Assembly: GCA_050694275.1 (NCBI GenBank)
Contig: JBOGXF010000101.1
Location: forward strand, 1-6,642
Length of the DNA: 6,642 nt
Direction of reading: 5' to 3'
Source: JBOGXF01 sp050694275
Lineage (GTDB): Bacteria; Actinomycetota; CADDZG01; WHSQ01
Part shown: in pieces, positions 1 through 4,971 of the stretch
How positions within the stretch are numbered: the stretch's first letter is position 1
Layout: each line of letters begins with the position of its first letter
The notes under the pieces: generated by a model
Seen by the model: the letters and a program-made list of their open reading frames with translations, nothing else
What the model was told of the DNA's origin: nothing
Database searches by the model: none
Made by a program: the position numbers and the translations under genes

Positions 1-553
1 CGTGGTCCGCTTCGCGGGCGACCGGGAACGTCTTGTCGGCCTGGTACACCGTGACCTGGTGTCCCGCGTCGTCTTCGTAGACGTGTACGACCACCGACAT
101 GTCGGACATCGATCCGGCGCGCGCCTCCTTGAGGCGGAGATCGCCGAGCCGGAATGGCAACGCCGGAGACGAGGTCGTGCCGATCTCGTGTCCGCCGCCG
201 AAGTCGGCGAGAACCGCGTCGATCACGGGCGGCTGCCCGGGAGATCGGAAGAACAGAGGTGCGGCCAACAGCGCGACCGCCACGACGGCCACCCCGATCG
301 CGCCGGTGTATCGCCAGCGCCATCTCCGGCCCGCGTGCTCGATCGCTTCGACCGATGCCCGCACGGTCTCCCGCAGCCGCTGTGGCGCAAGCTCGCGCCC
401 GGACTCCGCGACGGACCGCCCGCGGCGTCCCGTGTCGACCTCGTGCCAGCAGTCGTCGCATTCGATGATGTGGGCCTCGAACGACCTCCTGCGCCGGCGC
501 GACATCTCGCCGCCGAGATAGGCGGCGGCATCTCGTTCGGGCTCATGGCTCAT
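1..553 (-). CDS. anti-sigma factor with zinc-binding ZAS motif, membrane-anchored (3' end outside window)
   Basis: Partial gene: 184 codons are visible and the frame is still open at the left edge. The N-terminal cytoplasmic part carries H28-x3-C32-x2-C35, the signature of zinc-containing anti-sigma (zf-HC2/ZAS) proteins that hold an ECF sigma factor inactive. A basic stretch ending near residue 81 precedes a single hydrophobic segment at about residues 83-102 (GAIGVAVVAVALLA core), followed by an outside domain of at least 80 residues with no family I recognise. The ATG at 553 lies 11 bases inside the end of the sigma gene and has a near-perfect Shine-Dalgarno, so the two genes are translationally coupled, as expected for a sigma/anti-sigma pair. 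The visible part has only the two zinc-motif cysteines. It lacks the extra N-terminal cysteine that, as I recall, RsrA uses for its redox switch, so sensing is more likely through the outer domain. An ATG at 546 opens a different, short frame and is not the start. Confidence 0.88.
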   Translation of the reverse strand, partial: MSHEPERDAAAYLGGEMSRRRRRSFEAHIIECDDCWHEVDTGRRGRSVAESGRELAPQRLRETVRASVEAIEHAGRRWRWRYTGAIGVAVVAVALLAAPLFFRSPGQPPVIDAVLADFGGGHEIGTTSSPALPFRLGDLRLKEARAGSMSDMSVVVHVYEDDAGHQVTVYQADKTFPVAREADH

Positions 554-1064
554 TCCGGATCACCTCCCCCTCGAGCAGACGCGCCAGCTTCTTGCGACCG
601 CGATGCACGCGCGCGAGCACGGTCCCGCGCGGCGAACCCGTCATCTTCGCCACCTGAGAGGCGGTGAACCCATCGAGGTCCATCAGCGCGATGGCGATGC
701 GCTGCGCCTCCGGAAGCTTCCACAAGGCCTGGTGGACGCGTTCCCGGCGTAACTCCTCGATGGCGCGCTCCTCGACGTTTGTGGGATCCGCGAGCAGGGG
801 CTGGTCTTCGGTCGGGAACTCGCGCTGGGTCGAGGCGCGGCGCAGCCAGCTCCGGCCTACATTCAAACAGATGGTCGCGATCCAGGGCTCGACCTTGCGC
901 GGCTTGCGGCCGGCCTCCCACGCCTCGAACGCACGCATGTAGGTCTCCTGCACGAGATCCTCGACCTCGAGGTAACCGCTCACGAGGCGCCGGGCGAGGT
1001 TGTAGACGAGATCGAGCGCCGGAAGGGTCGCGGCAAGGAACTCATCGTGCGAACGAGTAGACAC
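543..1064 (-). CDS. RNA polymerase sigma factor, ECF subfamily
   Basis: 173 residues from a GTG start, the usual size of an ECF sigma factor. Region 2 covers about residues 9-80 and includes the core-binding and -10-recognition helices (DLVQET at 36-41). Region 4 covers about residues 113-163, with the helix-turn-helix around 132-153 (TASQVAKMTGSPRGTV) followed by a basic helix (RGRKKLARLL). There is no third domain or C-terminal extension. The frame stays open upstream to an ATG at 1160, but those 32 extra residues lie inside the preceding DUF3179 gene and look like random sequence. The GTG at 1064 begins 1 base after that gene's stop and follows a G-run at 1073-1079 at suitable spacing. The gene is therefore coupled to the DUF3179 gene upstream and to its anti-sigma downstream. 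It probably directs transcription of its own operon, which is an inference; I could not identify its promoter. Confidence 0.93.
   Translation of the reverse strand: MSTRSHDEFLAATLPALDLVYNLARRLVSGYLEVEDLVQETYMRAFEAWEAGRKPRKVEPWIATICLNVGRSWLRRASTQREFPTEDQPLLADPTNVEERAIEELRRERVHQALWKLPEAQRIAIALMDLDGFTASQVAKMTGSPRGTVLARVHRGRKKLARLLEGEVIRNEP
559..567 (-). promoter_or_regulatory. strong ribosome binding site for the anti-sigma gene
   Basis: Read on the minus strand this is GGAGGTGAT, an unusually full match to the anti-Shine-Dalgarno. It ends 5 bases before the ATG at 553 and lies inside the last codons of the sigma gene. It settles the anti-sigma start and predicts efficient independent initiation, consistent with keeping the anti-sigma at or above the sigma level. 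Confidence 0.75.
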
Positions 1065-1065
1065 A

Positions 1066-2253
1066 TCATTCGCCCCCCCACACCCTCGTGTCGGGATGGA
1101 ACGCGGCCCAGTCGAACCAGAACGAGTCGTGAGCGTTCGCGGCCTCGAGCCTTTGGCCATCCAAGGGACCAGAGTTCGCGTGCCCGAAGATGTTCCACGT
1201 GCTCTTGGTCTGCCGGTCGACTATCTGTCCGTCGGTGACGTCGAACGACAGGACCCTGCCGTCCATCGCCCGTGAGAAAGCGAAGGCCGCGCCGACCTCT
1301 TTGGACGCGGCGATCGACGCATCGTCAAGCGCCGACACCGCGCCGGCTTTCCACACGACGAGAATCGGCACGCCGCCGACCTCCGAGTTGATCGCCGCAG
1401 CGCCGTCGGTCGCCGCCTTCTCCAGCGCGAAGTAGGGGAAGGCAAACTTCTCATTCTCGGTCTCGACTCCGAGAATCCGCTCGACCGCAGCCAGGCGGCC
1501 GTCGACCTCGCCCTTGAACAGGAACGGCATGCTGCCGACCTCGTCGTATCCGGGGTAGGGGTTGCGGCCGTAGCTACGGACGTGGCCGGTGTCTCGGGAC
1601 AGCACCTTTCCATCGGGGAACGATGTCCGGAACTCCTCCCACGAGACTATCTGCGACGGGACGCGCTCGAGCGTCGTGCCGGTGAGCGGGCCGATCACCG
1701 CCTGCCCAAGCGCCTGCGGCCACAGCGACTCGGTGGCTCGGTCGTACATCACGAGGTTCGAGTTGTAGAGCTTGCCCGATGTGCCGAACGTCGTGATCTC
1801 TCCCTCGATCTCGGGTTGCTCGAACGCGTAGGCGGTGTTGCAGAGGGGACAGAAGGTGACCGTGACCGGAACCCCGCCCACGGTGTCGTTGGCGATCTCG
1901 TGCCACGTCATGATCTGAAGCGGATAGGCGCGCGCGTCGTCCTCGATAACCAGCGAGACCACCGGTTCTTGCGGTTCGAGAAAGTCGACCTCCGCAATGC
2001 TGAGGAACTTCGGCTCGTCGATGGGAGGGATGCCGTCGGGCGGCGGTCCCCCCGAGATGATGTCGTCGGGGTCGACGAGCGGCTCGGTCCCCGAGGTGGT
2101 GGCGGTCGTGAGCGGATCGTCCTCCCCGCCGTAGCGCTGAAAGGCGATCACGACTGCAACCAGCGCGATGGCGGCGATGGCGATCGTCGCGACCAGGCCC
2201 TTCTTCGAACGGTTCGGCGCGCCTTCGGGCGCGTCCCAGGTTCCATCACGCAT
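1066..2253 (-). CDS. membrane-anchored DUF3179 domain protein with a Cys-Pro-Leu-Cys motif
   Basis: 395 residues: a short cytoplasmic N-terminus, one hydrophobic segment at about residues 19-38, an acidic Pro/Gly-rich linker (about 42-80), then a DUF3179 domain to the end. Recognisable blocks are TWHEIAND (116-123), VTFCPLCNTAYAF (132-144), SGKLYNSNLVMYDRATESLW (159-178), STWNIFGHANSGPLDG (351-366) and HDSFWFDWAAFHPDTRVW (375-392). The anchor places the domain outside the membrane. The family's biochemical role is not known to me. The conserved C135-x-x-C138 and several conserved His (118, 358, 375, 386) suggest thiol redox or metal binding. The ATG start overlaps the last 8 bases of the TlpA-like gene and follows GGGGTGA at a usable distance. 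The stop lies one base before the sigma start. Direct coupling to a TlpA-type thioredoxin makes the CxxC a candidate substrate of that protein, which is inference. Confidence 0.9.
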   Translation of the reverse strand: MRDGTWDAPEGAPNRSKKGLVATIAIAAIALVAVVIAFQRYGGEDDPLTTATTSGTEPLVDPDDIISGGPPPDGIPPIDEPKFLSIAEVDFLEPQEPVVSLVIEDDARAYPLQIMTWHEIANDTVGGVPVTVTFCPLCNTAYAFEQPEIEGEITTFGTSGKLYNSNLVMYDRATESLWPQALGQAVIGPLTGTTLERVPSQIVSWEEFRTSFPDGKVLSRDTGHVRSYGRNPYPGYDEVGSMPFLFKGEVDGRLAAVERILGVETENEKFAFPYFALEKAATDGAAAINSEVGGVPILVVWKAGAVSALDDASIAASKEVGAAFAFSRAMDGRVLSFDVTDGQIVDRQTKSTWNIFGHANSGPLDGQRLEAANAHDSFWFDWAAFHPDTRVWGGE

Positions 2254-2860
2254 CGACCGTCACCCCGAAGGATTGTTCGATGCGCTGGGCGAGCAACTCC
2301 ACGGAGAGCTGGCCGGTGACGACATCGACGACGTTGCCGTCGGCATCGATGAACGCCGTGGTCGGCATGCCCGCGCCCCCGAACGCGTCGAACACCCGGC
2401 CCTGGGGATCCCGGGCGAGCCGGTAGGAGACTCCGGTCTCTTGGGCGAGGTCGACCGCGGGGCCGTGTTGATCCCGTTGATTGACGCCGAGGAACTCGAC
2501 CTCGTCCCCGACCGCCTGGAAGACCCTCTCGAACTCGGGCATCTCGGCGACGCAGGGCGGGCACCACGACGCCCAGAAGTTGAGCACCAGCGGTTTCCCC
2601 TCGTACTCATCGAGCGTGAATGTCTGTCCGTCGAAATCGGTCATCTCGACGTCGGGGGCCGGAGCCCCGAGCGCGGCGACACCGTCGACGGAGACCCCGC
2701 CGGAGGACGATCGAAAGACCATGAAGCCGATCAGCGCGAGCCCTCCGACTACCAGGGCGCCCCACTGAAGGCGCGTGATCATCCGGTCGCGGCGCGCCTT
2801 CGCTCGGGCCCTCGCCCGCGCGGACGTCGCCTGCCTCGCTTGATCGCGGTCACGGGACAC
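2246..2860 (-). CDS. TlpA-like membrane-anchored thiol-disulfide oxidoreductase
   Basis: 204 residues. A very basic N-terminus (many Arg/Lys in residues 3-30) precedes one membrane segment (about 32-50), which puts the C-terminal thioredoxin fold outside the cytoplasm by the positive-inside rule. The AhpC-TSA/Redoxin-type fold runs from about residue 64 to 198. It has NFWASWCPPC at 94-103 (active-site C100 and C103), the cis-proline loop GMPTTAFID at 164-172, and the insertion typical of TlpA/ResA proteins between the active-site helix and the cis-Pro strand. Such proteins reduce disulfides in exported proteins or cytochrome c apoproteins. No cytochrome c maturation genes are nearby, so the target is open; the DUF3179 protein encoded by the overlapping next gene is the obvious candidate. 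The GTG start is chosen because AAGGGAG sits 7 bases upstream. An internal ATG at residue 27 would shorten the basic tail and has no good ribosome binding site. Confidence 0.93.
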   Translation of the reverse strand: MSRDRDQARQATSARARARAKARRDRMITRLQWGALVVGGLALIGFMVFRSSSGGVSVDGVAALGAPAPDVEMTDFDGQTFTLDEYEGKPLVLNFWASWCPPCVAEMPEFERVFQAVGDEVEFLGVNQRDQHGPAVDLAQETGVSYRLARDPQGRVFDAFGGAGMPTTAFIDADGNVVDVVTGQLSVELLAQRIEQSFGVTVDA

Positions 2861-2867
2861 GGCAAAT

Positions 2868-2874
2868 CTCCCTT
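2868..2874 (-). promoter_or_regulatory. ribosome binding site supporting the GTG start of the TlpA-like gene
   Basis: AAGGGAG on the minus strand, 7 bases before the GTG at 2860. It favours this start over the internal ATG 26 codons later. Confidence 0.6.
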
Positions 2875-2912
2875 ATCTGGTTACCACTCCCCCGTTCGAA
2901 GGGACGCATGCC

Positions 2913-2943
2913 GGGGGGCGCCGATTGCGTGGCGCAGTCCCCG
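2913..2943 (-). terminator. GC-rich hairpin just after the disulfide reductase gene
   Basis: On the minus strand, GGGG, a 3-base bulge, then GCGCC pair with GGCGC and CCCC around an 8-base loop, starting directly at the reductase stop codon. It has the position of a terminator but no following T-run, so it could equally be an mRNA-stabilising or attenuating structure, or of no function in such GC-rich DNA. Confidence 0.35.
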
Positions 2944-4314
2944 CTATCCGAGCTCTCGCAGGGCGTCCTCGAGCCCCCGCACGAAGGTCGGATAGGGGTA
3001 GATCAGCTCACGCAGCTTGGCCACGGGTACGCGCTCTTTGACCGCCAGGACGAGCAGGCCGAGGACCTCGCCGGCCGCAGGCCCCATCACCGACCCGCCC
3101 ACGAGGATGTCCCTATCGGCGTCACCGACGAGCTTGATCACCCCGTGCTCGGCACCCGGCCCGTGGATCCAGCCGCGGGCGGACGAGGCGGTCTGCGACA
3201 CGCCGGTCTTGACCCTGAGGTCGATTTTCCTTGCCTGGGCCTCGGTGAGGCCGACCGCGGCGACCTCGGGATCGGTAAAAGTGACCCGCGGGACCGCGGA
3301 GTAGTCGGCGGGAGCGTGGTCCTGACCGAGGATGTCGGCCGCGGCGACCCTTCCCTGGTACACCGCGACATGGGTGAACTCGCCCTTGCCGGTGATGTCG
3401 CCCACGGACCAGATGCCATTACCGGCGCGGAGGTGGTCGTCGACCTCGATTGATCGAGCGTCGGGATCGATTCCCGCCGCCTCGACGCCGAGCGCCTTGA
3501 GGTCCGGACGCCGGCCGGTGGCGACGAGCAGCTTCTCGGCCTCGAGGGCGGTGCCGTCCTCCAGTCGGAGCTCGATGCCGTCGCCTGTTTGCTTTACCGA
3601 CTCGGTGGTGGCGCCGGTGTGGAGCTTCATCCCCTCGCCGCGCAGGACCTCGCCCATCGCCTCGCCGTTCTCGGGCTCGTCAAAGGGCAGGGCGTGGTCG
3701 GCGATCTCGACGATCGTGACGTCCGTTCCGAACCGGTGATAGACCTGCGCGAGCTCGAGGCCGATCGGACCGGCACCCAGCACGATCATCGACGACGGGG
3801 TGGCTTCGGCCTCGATGGCCTCACGGTTCGTCCAGTAGTCGACGTCTTTCAGGCCGTCGATCGGAGGGATCGCGGGATCGCCGCCGGCGGAGATGACGAT
3901 TCCCCGCTTTGCCTTCACCCGGTGACCGTCGATCTCCACCTCGTGGGGGCCGACGATGGTCGCGGCGGCCTTGACCACCGTGCTTCCCTTCTTCTCATGG
4001 CGCTCGACCGCGACCTTGTCGTTCCACGTGTCGGTCGCCTGCTCGCGAATGCGCCGGGCCACCGGCGCCCAGTCGGGCGAGATGGTCGAGTTCCCCGCGA
4101 GGCCCATGACGCGCGCCGACTCGGCGAGAGAGTTGCCGGCGCGAATCATCATCTTTGACGGGACGCAGCCCCAGTAAGGGCACTCGCCCCCGACGAGCTT
4201 CTTCTCGATGGCGAGGACGTCGAGCCCGGCCTCTGCGGCCCTGCCCGCGACCTCTTCGCCGCCGACGCCCATTCCGATGACGATCAGATCGTGCTCGTCT
4301 TTCACTCGACCCAT
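2944..4314 (-). CDS. FAD-dependent pyridine nucleotide-disulfide oxidoreductase (MerA/Lpd fold) without the C-terminal His-Glu dyad
   Basis: 456 residues, the length of a class I flavoprotein disulfide reductase. It has the FAD Rossmann motif GMGVGG (14-19), the redox disulfide GGECPYWGCVPSK (42-54; C45 and C50), the second nucleotide motif GAGPIG (180-185), ATGRRPD (265-271), the FAD motif SVGD (303-306), and a C-terminal dimerisation domain from about 340. E203 at the end of the NAD(P)-domain strand favours NADH over NADPH. At the C-terminus, where lipoamide dehydrogenase has its catalytic His and Glu (HPTLxE), this protein has YPTFVR: Tyr441 and Arg446. Mercuric reductase also has Tyr at the first position, but the paired Cys of MerA's C-terminus is absent here, so mercury reduction is unlikely. 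The true substrate is unknown. Coordinates give the outer ATG; AAGGGG abuts that ATG, so initiation at the GTG at 4305 (9 bases downstream of the G-run) is more likely. The gene diverges from the AhpD-like selenoprotein gene. Confidence 0.93.
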   Translation of the reverse strand: MGRVKDEHDLIVIGMGVGGEEVAGRAAEAGLDVLAIEKKLVGGECPYWGCVPSKMMIRAGNSLAESARVMGLAGNSTISPDWAPVARRIREQATDTWNDKVAVERHEKKGSTVVKAAATIVGPHEVEIDGHRVKAKRGIVISAGGDPAIPPIDGLKDVDYWTNREAIEAEATPSSMIVLGAGPIGLELAQVYHRFGTDVTIVEIADHALPFDEPENGEAMGEVLRGEGMKLHTGATTESVKQTGDGIELRLEDGTALEAEKLLVATGRRPDLKALGVEAAGIDPDARSIEVDDHLRAGNGIWSVGDITGKGEFTHVAVYQGRVAAADILGQDHAPADYSAVPRVTFTDPEVAAVGLTEAQARKIDLRVKTGVSQTASSARGWIHGPGAEHGVIKLVGDADRDILVGGSVMGPAAGEVLGLLVLAVKERVPVAKLRELIYPYPTFVRGLEDALRELG

Positions 4315-4320
4315 CCCCTT
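4315..4320 (-). promoter_or_regulatory. ribosome binding site that favours the GTG start at 4305 for the disulfide reductase
   Basis: AAGGGG on the minus strand directly touches the ATG at 4314, which leaves no spacing for that codon. It lies 9 bases from the in-frame GTG at 4305, a normal distance, so the protein probably begins three residues later than the ATG. Confidence 0.5.
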
Positions 4321-4385
4321 CCATGCGAGGGCTCAACTCCTGCTCTCTTCAAGCGCGAACTCTCTTATCCTCTTCCGAGTCGATC
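4321..4385. promoter_or_regulatory. divergent promoter region between the disulfide reductase and the AhpD-like selenoprotein
   Basis: The 85 bases between the two divergent starts must serve both genes. On the plus strand TATCCT at 4366-4371 fits the actinobacterial -10 pattern TANNNT and would give a leader of about 20 bases; no good -35 accompanies it. The heptamer CTCTCTT occurs at 4343-4349 and again at 4360-4366. I found no clear -10 for the minus-strand gene. Shared control of the two genes is inferred from the arrangement. Confidence 0.35.
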
Positions 4386-4399
4386 AGAGGAGACGTGAC

Positions 4400-4921
4400 A
4401 TGTGGGTGCAGCGAGCCGAGGGGGCGGAGTCCCTCCCGAACGTGCTTGCGTCGCACTCGCTCAACGACAAGGCCCTGCGGGCTCACCTGTCTCTCTACCG
4501 GACCATCATGTACGGCGAGTCTCCCCTGACGCGGGCCGAGCGCGAGGCGATGGCCGTCGCGGTGTCCGCCGTCAACGATTGTCACTACTGAGTGGTCCAG
4601 CACGGGGCCTCGCTCGCCGCGGAAACCGGTGACGAGGCCCTCCAGGAGACGGTCGCCTCCGGACGCTTCGAAGATCTCGACGAGCGCATGCGCTCGCTCT
4701 GCCGTTACGCGCTCAAGCTCACGAGATCGCCGAGCGAAATGACGGAGTCGGACATCGCCGAGCTTCGCGCCGCCGGCCTCGACGACCGCGCGATCGTCGA
4801 TGCCAACCAGGTCGTGTCCTACTTCAACTATGTGAACCGCGTCGCCGACGGCCTCGGCATCGAGCTCGAGGACACATGGCCCGAAGCCCTGCGTGCCCCT
4901 CGCCGCTACGGGTTGCGCTAA
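4400..4921 (+). CDS. AhpD-like alkylhydroperoxidase, predicted selenoprotein (in-frame TGA at 4589-4591 read as Sec64)
   Basis: 173 residues counting the TGA as selenocysteine, the normal size for peroxidase-related carboxymuconolactone decarboxylase/AhpD-family proteins. The start ATG follows AGAGGAG at 7 bases. The active site reads N-D-C61-H-Y-Sec64-V-V-Q-H68. The TGA occupies exactly the second Cys of the family's C-x-x-C-x3-H motif. E49, 12 residues before C61, matches the spacing of Glu118 to Cys130 in Mycobacterium tuberculosis AhpD (network Glu118, Cys130, Cys133, His137). The same frame then continues for 109 sense codons with the conserved AhpD helices (LCRYALKLTRSPSEMTESD at 100-118; VSYFNYVNRVADGLGIELE at 139-157) to TAA. 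A matching SECIS-like hairpin follows the TGA. The predicted role is a cytoplasmic hydroperoxide reductase in which the selenol attacks the peroxide and C61 resolves. Sec-containing AhpD-like proteins have, as I recall, been reported in selenoproteome surveys. The alternative is a pseudogene with a nonsense mutation or a sequencing error; the intact downstream frame and hairpin argue against that. The Sec machinery is not in this window. Confidence 0.9.
4605..4640 (+). promoter_or_regulatory. predicted bacterial SECIS element
   Basis: A stem-loop inside the coding sequence, starting 13 bases after the TGA. GGGCCTCG (4605-4612) pairs perfectly with CGAGGCCC (4633-4640). C4613 is bulged on the 5' side. 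TCGCCG (4614-4619) pairs with CGGTGA (4627-4632), with one G-U pair. The apical loop is CGGAAAC (4620-4626), with GG at 4621-4622. Bacterial SECIS elements sit immediately after the UGA, need a G near the start of a small apical loop, and place that loop roughly 16-37 bases from the UGA (from memory); here 29 bases separate them. A 5'-side bulge below the loop also recalls the bulged U of the E. coli fdhF element. Its expected job is to recruit SelB with GTP and Sec-tRNA. Folding was done by eye, and GC-rich DNA forms hairpins easily, but 14 pairs at the right place is strong support. Confidence 0.78.
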
Positions 4922-4946
4922 CCGCATCAACCGCCCGGCGGCGAGT

Positions 4947-4971
4947 TGCACGAGCCCACGGGCGAGGTGCA
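4947..4971. terminator. hairpin between two convergent genes, possible bidirectional terminator
   Basis: TGCAC (4947-4951) pairs with GTGCA (4967-4971), enclosing a second small stem GCC/GGC (4954-4956 with 4961-4963). It lies between the end of the selenoprotein gene (4921) and the end of the convergent DsbA-like gene (4972), where a shared terminator is expected. Neither strand has a T-run after it, so intrinsic termination is uncertain. Confidence 0.35.

Larger units (their letters stand above)
2861..2943 (-). promoter_or_regulatory. intergenic region ahead of the four-gene redox/sigma operon
   Basis: This 83-base gap separates the disulfide reductase gene from the TlpA-like gene, both on the minus strand. 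It holds the hairpin at 2913-2943, the ribosome binding site at 2868-2874, and a short palindrome TGGTTACCA at 2878-2886. I see no convincing -35/-10 pair and no clear ECF-type GGAAC promoter. The operon promoter could lie here or the operon could be read from the reductase gene. The role as promoter is inferred only from position. Confidence 0.3.

Noticed and set aside
223..546. 107-codon minus-strand frame starting at the ATG overlapping the sigma stop
   Set aside because: Its product is low-complexity Arg/Ser/Pro-rich. The neighbouring frame from 553 has the zinc motif, a membrane segment and the strong ribosome binding site.
1065..1160. Sigma factor starting at the ATG at 1160
   Set aside because: The extra 32 residues overlap the well-supported end of the DUF3179 gene and resemble no sigma N-terminus.
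1582..2319. 245-codon plus-strand open frame
   Set aside because: Antisense shadow of the DUF3179 gene with Arg/Asp/Gly-rich sequence and no domain.
2868..2877. GATAAGGGAG ahead of the TlpA-like gene resembling GATAAGAGAG ahead of the disulfide reductase gene
   Set aside because: The first copy is largely the ribosome binding site and the two lie at different distances from their genes, so a shared operator is not supported.
2168..2995. 275-codon plus-strand open frame
   Set aside because: Antisense to the TlpA-like gene and the junctions; no recognisable motif and no ribosome binding site.
4208..4399. N-terminal extension of the AhpD-like gene to an ATG at 4208
   Set aside because: It runs antisense into the start of the disulfide reductase gene. 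The ATG at 4400 has a good ribosome binding site and gives the family's normal length.
4400..4591. AhpD-like gene broken by a nonsense mutation
   Set aside because: The TGA falls exactly on a catalytic Cys, the frame downstream is intact and family-like, and a SECIS-like hairpin follows. A random nonsense mutation would not explain all three; kept as the main alternative.
4592..4921. Separate gene starting at the GTG right after the TGA
   Set aside because: It would lack C61 and E49 of the active site and has no ribosome binding site placed for it. It is in the same frame as the upstream half and completes the AhpD fold.
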